From the NCBI GenBank assembly GCA_009746045.1, contig RPFO01000991.1:1-20333 (forward strand): 20,333 nt of DNA, written 5' to 3'. The notes beneath the pieces are model-generated. The model was given only the letters and a program-made list of their open reading frames with translations, ran no database searches and was not told the DNA's origin. Origin of the DNA: Mesostigma viride (Eukaryota; Streptophyta; Mesostigmatophyceae; Mesostigmatales; Mesostigmataceae). The position numbers were made by a program, and so were the translations under genes. Below are positions 14,138-20,333 of this stretch, in pieces. Every line of letters begins with the position of its first letter. Position 1 is the stretch's first letter.

Positions 14138-14845
14138 GTAAATATAACGGATCGGGTGTGGGAACGTTGTAGGCACTAGATGTGATTTTTGTTCGCCAAC
14201 GGCCGTTGGAACCTGGAAATTAGTGTGTGATTTTTCTTTCGCCAACGGCCGTTGGAACCTGGAAATTTTGTTGATATTTTTCTTGCGCCAACGGCCGTTG
14301 GAACCTGGAAATTCGGTCGACATTTTTCTTGCGCCAACGGCCGTTGGAACCTGGAAATTAGGGTGTGATTTTTCTTGCGCCAACGGCCGTTGGAACCTGG
14401 ATATTAGGGTGTGATTTTTCTTGCGCCAACGGCCGTTGGAACCTGGAAATTAGTGTGTGATTTTTCTTGCGCCAACGGCCGTTGGAACCTGGAAATTAGG
14501 GTGTCATTTTTCTCGCGCCAACGGCCGTTGGAACCTGGAAATTAGTGTGTGATTTTTCTTTCGCCAACGGCCGTTGGAACCTGGAAATTTGGTTGATACT
14601 TTTCTTGCGCCAACGGCCGTTGGAACCTGGAAATTCGGTCGACATTTTTCTTGCGCCAACGGCCGTTGGAACCTGGAAATTAGGGTGTGATTTTTCTTGC
14701 GCCAACGGCCGTTGGAAACTGGAAATTAGGGTGTGATTTTTGTTCGGGAACGGCCGATCTTCCAAAGTGTAAGGACAAAATGTCAGGTCGTGTGTTGTAT
14801 GACCGTTTTTTGTCTCAAACACTGATTCACATTTCATGCATGCAG
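14138..14845 (+). other. Proposed intron 3 containing palindrome array 2
   Basis: GTAAAT donor at 14138, and TGCATGCAG acceptor ending at 14845 with CACTGAT as a possible branch point. Both sides are phase 0, and the frame downstream of the acceptor is the same open frame that starts at 14846. If spliced, RTQK joins GREAHRRVALIGGG. The alternative is two separate genes with stop 14179 and start 14780. Confidence 0.5.
14196..14760. repeat. Palindrome array 2: 46-bp units with a 322-bp higher-order copy
   Basis: Copies start at 14196, 14242, 14288, 14334, 14380, 14426, 14472, 14518, 14564, 14610, 14656 and 14702, all exactly 46 bp apart, with a degenerate end copy near 14747. Diagnostic units (TTGATA-type at 14288 and 14610, CGGTCGACA at 14334 and 14656) recur seven units (322 bp) apart, so a seven-unit block was duplicated. 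Confidence 0.97.
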
Positions 14846-17139
14846 GGGAGAGAGGCGCATCGGAGGGTTGCCCTGATCGGAGGGGGGCTGAATGCAGAAG
14901 ACGAGGCCGTTTCCAAAAAGTCGAGGGGGACGGCGCTGCTGGAAGTGCACAACTATTTCAAGACGCACATGGAGGAATCCTGGGATAAGCCGGAGGTGCC
15001 CCTTCAGGACCAGAAAGAAATATGGAATTTGATTCATGGGGTTTCAAGCAGCACTGAGAAGGCAAGGAAGGACGGGGAGGGGGAGGAGGGTGGTGAGGAG
15101 CGGGTTGGAGGGCGATTGAACGAGGGTGGTTTGTCCGAATCGGAGAAAACCCAAGTCTACGACTTCATCTCGGCTGTGAAGGATGAAACGGTCGCTCCGA
15201 ACGACGACAGTAGATGTGGAATGCCGATTGAGGACAAGCTGGCCAAGGAGCTTGCAGAGTTTCTGGACATCGTGGCAGCGGACAAGCTGGACGGGGAGGG
15301 AAGGGTGATGAGGAAGGGGGGGGGATCAAACAGGAAGGGTGGAGGAGTCTAGCCCGCTTTCGATTCTGGCCGTCTATCATGGCAACCGTGAAGGCCAAAC
15401 ACGTTCCTCCTCAGTGCTTGTATGACCTGACATACATGGCCAAGATCTTCTGCGAGGTGATGGTCCAGCTTTTCATGATCTACAACCGCGATTTGGGGAA
15501 ATACCCCGAACCACGCGACCTCGGCTGGTTGCCGATGCAGCCTTCGGAATCCGACAGCGCCCTTCAGAGGGTGGCCGATACGGTCGCTGTAGCTGCCAAG
15601 AGACTAAGGGCGGTTATCAGGCCAACGGGGAGGGACGATTCCACCTTCCCACTTGCACTGCTGGAGAGGACGGATTTTGGGACGACCCACAAGGAGGAAA
15701 CGAAATGGTGGGTCCTGATTGCGCCCGAACCCCCAACCGAACAGGCTGTGGTGCCCCAACCCGTACAGCCTGTGGCGGGGGCTGTGGTGGTGACGGGGGC
15801 TGTGCCGGAGGAAGGCCAAGCCGAACATGCCGAGGCAGAGGACGTCCAGTCGGGTCGCCAAAAAAAGGTGGGGGAGAAGCGGGAACCCCCGCGGAAGTTT
15901 GGGTCGGAGGAGCTGGCATCCGAAATCGAGCAGCAGGGCCCGTGGATTTCTAAGAAAATTTACGGGTCTGACGGGGAAACGACCTGTGAGTTCATGATGA
16001 AGACTTTCGCGTGGGAGAAAAGCGATGGGCCGACACGGTTGGCTCAAGTGGTACTTAATGCAATGGAGGGGTTCGAATTTGTTGTGAAGAGGAAGGGGGG
16101 GGTGAACCAGCCGGATATCAAGAATGGGATATGGCTGCTGAATTTGGAACACCACGCGAAGCTGTGGAATGATGAGGAATTGTTGAAGGGTCGAACGGGT
16201 GCGTGGGTGGAGAAAAGGGACTGGAAGGCGGCGAAGGATTGTGGAGATTTCAATGGTGTGAAGGACGCCTGGTCGTCGTACCTAGGCGATTTCACGGGAT
16301 TCTTCAACCCACCCGTGATCTTCATTGGGTCAAAGGAGCAGGTGGATGGGTTTAAGGTCCTTCTGAAGGTACTTGGGAAGCGGCCTGAGGGGGAGGATAT
16401 TTCCAATCCCAACGGCCGTTCGGGCAAGGAAATTGCGGGTGCAGCCCAGAAGCGTCCGCTGGAGACGGCAGGCGCTGGCACCAAAAAGAAACGCCGGAAG
16501 CGCGCCGCCTCGGAGACCCCCTCGGCCGAAGACGTCTCAATGGGGGATGATGAGGATGTCGGGTCACATGGGGGTGATGATGGGGAGGAGGTTGGTGATG
16601 ATGGTGCCGGCGATGATGAGGGGGGCGGGAATGAGGGTGGTGATAAGGGGGGCGGGTCGAAGGACGGAGAGGGGGGGGTTCGAAGGGCGGAGAGGGGGGC
16701 GGGTCGAAGGGCGGAGAGGGGGGGGGTCGAAGGACGGAGAGGGGGGCGGGTCAAAGGGCGGAGAGGGGGGCGGGTCGAAGGGCGGAGAGGGGGGGGGTCG
16801 AAGGACGGAGAGGGGGGCGGGTCGAAGGGCGGAGAGGGGGGGGGTCGAAGGGCGGAGAGGGGGGGGGTCGAAGGACGGAGAGGGGGGCGGGTCGAAGGGC
16901 GGAGAGGGGGGCGGGTCAAAGGGCGGAGAGGGGGGCGGAGAGAAGGGCGGAGAGGGGGGCGGGTCGACCGGCGCATCGGGGGAAGGGGGGAAGGAGGGGG
17001 GGGAGGGGAGGGAGGCTCGAAGGGGAATTCGGGGGCGTCTGGGGGGGGATGTTGGGGCGTGCCGTCGACTACTGCAAAAAGCTCCTTTCGCCTGGCGGGC
17101 ACGTTCGATCAAGAGCAACGGCTAGTCATCTGTCAAAGG
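14846..17139 (+). CDS. Exon 4 of large gene: NLS, acidic and GGGSKGGE-repeat region; frame broken at G-runs
   Basis: The first part (GREAHRRVALIGGG ... EGRVMRKGGG) stops at 15352 in its own frame. A change of -1 at the nine-G run 15316-15324 instead continues as IKQEGWRSLARFRFWPSI into the long frame that contains the ATG at 15379, so one exon is likely. The middle (KHVPPQCLYDLTYMAKIFCE ... ADIK-like NQPDIKNGIWLLNLEHH ... FTGFFNPPVIFIGSKEQ) is a novel globular region. It is followed by a bipartite basic motif (KR at 16450, KKKRRKR at 16483-16503), an acidic stretch (EDVSMGDDEDVGSH) and a 24-bp minisatellite. The donor is AAAGG|GTAAGT at 17140. An independent gene from ATG 15379 is the alternative. 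I infer a nuclear protein; no enzyme motif is seen. An eight-G run at 16095-16102 is in frame. Confidence 0.6.
16650..16975. repeat. 24-bp G-rich minisatellite encoding an octapeptide
   Basis: The unit is GGGGGGCGGGTCGAAGGGCG plus GAGA, about 13 copies with GGACGG and TCAAAG variants. In the entry frame it encodes GGGSKGGE/GGGSKDGE. Four units have a plain nine-G run (16718-16726, 16789-16797, 16836-16844, 16859-16867) and one has G8T (16671-16679). Each is one base shorter than the regular unit and rotates the frame through SKDGEGG, RRAERG and VEGRRG readings. Confidence 0.9.
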
Positions 17140-17258
17140 GTAAGTTAATCTGAGTGAATATGGTCGGTTAAATTATGATGTTTGCATATTCCCAAGTTTG
17201 ATTTGCGATTGTAATGATAACTAATTGCGCCGCTCGTCATTGCTTGTCCCACCCACAG
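17140..17258 (+). other. Intron 4, 119 bp
   Basis: Canonical GTAAGT donor, AACTAAT branch-point-like sequence near 17218-17224, and a pyrimidine-rich acceptor CCCACCCACAG. It is AT-rich against the GC-rich exons. Joining in phase 1 gives HLSKG followed by DESEEEPPKDD, continuing the long downstream frame. Joining in phase 0 instead gives a basic 50-residue tail ending at 17414. Confidence 0.8.
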
Positions 17259-18075
17259 GTGACGAGTCTGAAGAGGAGCCGCCAAAGGATGACGCGCATG
17301 GCGGCCCACCCAAAGGGTTTGAGGAAGATTCGGAAGAATCGGAAGAATCGGAACCTGAGGAGGAAGCGCCACAAAGACGTGTCACAGTTACCGCAACCCA
17401 GCCCAAGCCACTAGACAAGAAAGTGCCACCACCAAGTTGGCAGACGTGGATGGAGAATCTGGAAGGTGGGGGGGGGGGAAACGGGTCGTGCCCCGCTCGC
17501 CTGTTGGATGTCCGGTTTCGGTATTGTGCAAGCACGGCGGTGAATTTTGCCAGTATCGGAAGAACCAATCCCAGCGCCTTGATACGTTGTGGAAGCCCAC
17601 GTGGGCTGCTGATTCGGTGGCTAAACTCAATGCAGACCCAATGAAGCTGGCACACATGCCTGATTTCCACGTCGACACGTTCCTGGTGCATGGAGTCGTT
17701 CGAAAGGTGGATAAAACGGGCGTGTGGTACGTTAAATTTTGGGCAGAAGGGTGTGACGAAAAGGGAATCTGGATTAATGGGGAGCAGGGGACGATGCCCG
17801 CGGCAATTTTCAAGGTACAACAAGACGAGATGCGGAACTGTTTCAAGCCACCTGAGGGAACGTATTTGGAGTGGTGGATGGACAAGGGGTACCTGGCGAC
17901 CAGATCTTCCCCAGCGACCAGATCTTCCCCACGACTCCAAGAGAAGGGGGGAGACCAAGCCGCAGGGCAGGGCAAACGAAAACCTCAAGGGAAGGCTGGC
18001 GCAGATGTGCGGGAGGGGGGTGTAAAGAAGCCCAGCGGACGGGGTGTAAAGAAACGCCTGTTAGTAGGTAGTTAG
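17259..18075 (+). CDS. Exon 5 (last) of large gene: acidic linker plus novel C-terminal domain; frame broken at G11
   Basis: The exon starts with an acidic segment (DESEEEPPKDDAHGG ... EEDSEESEESEPEEEAPQRR). At the eleven-G run 17468-17478 the frame must change by -1 to read on as KRVVPRSPVGCPVSVLCKHG. A folded-looking domain follows: FCQYRKNQSQRLDTLWKP, HVDTFLVHGVVRKVDKTGVW, YVKFWAEGCDEKGIWINGEQ. The strand pattern GVVRKVDKTG-WYVKF recalls small beta-barrels such as Tudor-like folds, but this is a weak impression. A direct 18-bp duplication encodes ATRSSP twice (about 17897-17932), and the tail is basic (KPSGRGVKKRLLVGS). Without the shift, translation ends at 17644. It ends the gene; AATAAA signals follow at 18354. 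Confidence 0.6.
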
Positions 18076-18353
18076 ATAGCTTGATCTGAACTCGTGTACA
18101 TTTGTAAAGATCGATCTGTACATCTGTCTCCAGAGCATTCACTTGAATATTCAAAGTTCAAGTGGGAATTACTGGTTGGGTTGTGCACAGGCTTGTGCAC
18201 AATTTTGGCAATAATTATAATTCGTTCTATAAATAGAACTAGCGGGGTCGTGGAGAGGGTTGTGCAATTGTAAATAATCTACAACTTGTCTCACTTGCTT
18301 ACCCTCCGAGTGCATGACACTATGACAAAAACAGCCAATTTTACCCCGACTTG
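18076..18353 (+). other. 3' region with inverted repeats
   Basis: Probably the 3' UTR of the large gene. It contains a stem-loop CACTTGAA...TTCAAGTG (18140-18164), a repeated GTGCAC motif in TTGTGCACA (18181-18202), and a TATAAATA inside the inverted repeat GTTCTATAAATAGAAC (18224-18239). The last could be a TATA box of another transcript; no gene start is evident nearby. Confidence 0.4.
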
Positions 18354-18389
18354 AATAAATTTTAATAAATGTTAATAAATTTTAATAAA
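18354..18389 (+). terminator. Four AATAAA signals at 10-bp spacing
   Basis: AATAAA occurs at 18354, 18364, 18374 and 18384, produced by a tandem TTTAATAAAT 10-mer. This is a likely polyadenylation region for the upstream gene. Confidence 0.55.
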
Positions 18390-19117
18390 TTTAAGCAATC
18401 TAGTAATGAAAAGTGCACGCGGAAAGCGCACCAGTGACCAAATTGCATGAAATGGTAATGATTTCATGTGGAAACGCATTCACAATGAGCATCAATTGTC
18501 ATGTATTTGTTGAAATGGCGTCTCCTCAAGTAATAAAATTTGGCATGGGTATTGTAGATTGATTGTGGGCCCCCCCTGCTTGAGCGTTAGCACCAGCCAT
18601 GTCTTTAGGTCCGCAAGTACATGCGTTTGGTAATGGCTTCTGCCACTACTGCATGCGTTATTGATTATGTGCGGCGGCTGGGCAAGCTCCATGTTTAGGG
18701 AGTTGACAGCAGTGGGTTTGATTAAGGGCCCTCAGCCCTGACATAGAGAGGATCAACAGTCTCCCTAGAGGGTAGAGGCTGTGCTGCCAAGAAAGCAACA
18801 ATACCCTTACACTCATCCCAAATAAAATGGGGAGATCTGCGTTCAAAAGACATGACATTCATTCAGATAAGTCACGTTGGGGTGGACGGAGATACTTGTC
18901 TCGTTTAATTGCATATGCCGTCCAGCCCAGGCCGCCCACCGCCGGCGATGGGGATAGGCCAGGAGTGCTTTTATCACATAACAGCTGGAGCGTTTCTATG
19001 CTCCTCATGCTGCAGCGATAGCTTTCTGTTTGGTTATGATATGTTGAAAAGATAGCCACCGCTCTTGAGCATTATATCAGAGCATGCATGAGGAAAGAAA
19101 GCAACGGACTTGCTTAC
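18390..19117. other. Non-coding or unresolved
   Basis: No convincing ORF on either strand. If the minus-strand exon at 19118-19558 is real, this stretch begins with its intron (GTAAGC donor reading leftward from 19117). Nothing else recognised. Confidence 0.4.
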
Positions 19118-19558
19118 GCTGGAAGCCCCAGGGGCCGGCGCGGGGCCGGTGCCTCCTGGGGGGTTGTTTTCCTGCCGCATTGCCGCCGCCATGGCTGCTC
19201 CAGCAGTGGGTGCTGCTGTCGCAGCCGCCGGGGAAGAGGGTTGGTCGGTGCCCCGTAGGGGAACCGGCTCCGCCACCGGCTGGCGCACAGGGGAGGCCGG
19301 GGGGTTGTTCGGACTGCCTCGCGGCAGCCGGACCCTCCACCTGGCTGGTATTGTCATGGTTGTTCTTTTGTTTTCTTTTTCTTTGTCTTCTTTTTGTTTT
19401 GTTGTTATTGCATGCAGGCGCACCGACATCAGCCGGTGCCCTGTTGTCTGGCGGACGACGCTGATCATCATCGTCGTCCCCAAGATATAGTTTCTTTTTC
19501 TCTTTTCTTTTCTTTTTTTTTCCAGTGCCGGTTTGAACCGTTGTTGAGTTTGATGTTG
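19118..19558 (-). CDS. Probable internal exon on minus strand, 147 codons, low complexity
   Basis: Reading the minus strand, CCTAAC (branch-point match) and CTCTTCAG precede base 19558, and AGC|GTAAGC ends the exon at 19118. Both sites are phase 0 in the one frame that stays open throughout. The product starts QHQTQQRFKPALEKKRKEKR, has a second Lys/Glu-rich stretch (TTKQKEDKEKENKR) and ends Pro/Ala-rich (DQPSSPAAATAAPTAGAAM ... GPAPAPGASS). It resembles exon 2 of the large gene in style but not in clear alignment. A competing frame (GDDDDDQRRPPDNRAPADV ... QSEQPPGLP) also looks protein-like in its first half, so a frameshift is possible. On the plus strand the same tracts look like pyrimidine-rich splice acceptors, so the strand is not fully settled. 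Confidence 0.42.
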
Positions 19559-20333
19559 CTGAAGAGCGTTTATAAAATTCAAGTTAGGAAATGAGAAATG
19601 AACGACGTGGTATAATGCTTGAGAACACTGTGTGCTGAGAGCAATGAATTGCTTGGTTCATTAGAAAATAGGTTTACCCTTTATCAACGTTCCTCTCACT
19701 GGCTGCGCCGCCAGTGACCGTTGGGTGCAGACCGTTGGCCCGAGGCCACACGATGACAGGTAGCAGTCTAGTCACTGCATCGTGCGATCACAGATCAATG
19801 CACGCTGCAGTACGGTCCCTATCTAGGATACTCTAGGACCGTCCAATGACAGGACACTACGTATACTGGGTACTGACATCTGTCACGTACCTCAGTACCC
19901 AAAGTACCTATCTAGGGAAACGTATGCGACTCGACTAGCATTCCTATCTGCATAGCCCACGTGGTATTTATATTCACATACCAACGTAGGTTTACAAGGC
20001 TTATTCATACGTTGTATTCACAATGCCTTTGAGACTTAGTCTGCAGCAAAGCATGGAGACTAACTGGTTGGGGTTGGGTTGGTATACACATGATTGTTCA
20101 AGGGACCAAGGTACAACCCGAATCCGGTGGCATAGTAGCTGGTGGGGAGGAACACAACTGCAGTTGTAAGTTGAGCCAGACAACCGTTATGCATGGCCGC
20201 TCAGCGGCGCCAATAGTTGAACGTGCAGGGTTCCAGGGGGGAGTTCTGCGATCACCTTCCCCGAGCATGTGCGGTCGTGCTGTATGGACAAAAGCAGCAC
20301 CATTCAAATAGCTTTATAGGGGCACGGGGAAGA
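19559..20333. other. Hairpin-rich non-coding segment
   Basis: Perfect short inverted repeats lie at 19696-19717 (TCACTGG/CCAGTGA), 19812-19842 (ACGGTCC/GGACCGT) and 19868-19900 (GGGTACTGA/TCAGTACCC), plus a 14-bp palindrome ACAACTGCAGTTGT at 20154-20167. CTATCTAGG is repeated at about 19819 and 19908. No coding frame or RNA gene was recognised. It could be part of a transposable element running out of the window. Confidence 0.4.

Noticed and set aside
12470-14730. Interstitial telomere repeats (TTAGGG)
   Set aside because: TTAGGG occurs once per 46-bp unit as part of a larger repeat, never in tandem.
12424-14736. Short proteins with repeated APTAVGTWKLGCDF-like peptides
   Set aside because: They are translations of the 46-bp palindrome unit, which is not a multiple of three and reads in several frames.
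12407-14760. CRISPR-like regular array
   Set aside because: The 31-32 bases between palindromes are nearly identical from unit to unit, so there are no unique spacers, and no cas-like genes are present. The context is eukaryotic.
19084-19490. Plus-strand coding frames opposite the minus-strand exon
   Set aside because: The splice signals and phase fit the minus strand better. The plus frames are cysteine- and tryptophan-rich shadows, though the pyrimidine tracts leave some doubt.
20070-20120. LTR retrotransposon end with a primer-binding site (TTGGTATACACATG)
   Set aside because: It matches the initiator-tRNA binding site for only a few bases, and no second LTR or gag/pol sequence is visible in the window.

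Overview
The window looks like nuclear DNA of a green plant or alga. It carries a degraded piece of a plastid rpoB gene, GT..AG introns with CTAAC/CTGAC-like branch points, AATAAA signals and very large low-complexity satellites. A streptophyte (Chara-like) alga is my best guess; the sequence alone does not prove it.

Layout. (1) 1-4880: a compact same-strand cluster of small, apparently intronless genes. A frame-broken MYND zinc-finger gene is followed by five ORFs; three of these have N-terminal Cys/His finger motifs (CxxC/CxxxxC ... CxxH) and look like diverged paralogues. The spacers carry a 14-bp palindrome, CCAACGGCCGTTGG, and two spacers are near-duplicates of each other. (2) 4881-5964: non-coding DNA with the rpoB fragment (minus strand) and a 79-bp tandem repeat. 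(3) About 5965-18075: one plus-strand gene that I reconstruct from splice signals and matching phases, with exons 5965-6060, 6607-6906, 13016-14137, 14846-17139 and 17259-18075. The second intron (6907-13015) contains a 5.4-kb TTGTCC hexamer satellite and a 13-copy palindrome array. The third (14138-14845) contains another 13-copy palindrome array. The encoded protein is of unknown function: a Pro/Ala-rich N-terminal part, a 374-residue novel region, a basic nuclear-localisation-like motif, acidic and Gly-Gly-Gly-Ser-Lys repeats, and a novel C-terminal domain. Its frame is interrupted at long G-runs. (4) 18076-20333: 3' region with four AATAAA signals at 10-bp spacing, a probable minus-strand exon (19118-19558) and a hairpin-rich tail.

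The main candidates for something undescribed are the palindrome, which occurs singly at gene ends and starts and as 46-bp arrays in introns, together with the consistent -1 frame change at every G-run of nine or more. No known metabolic pathway or defence system can be assigned.
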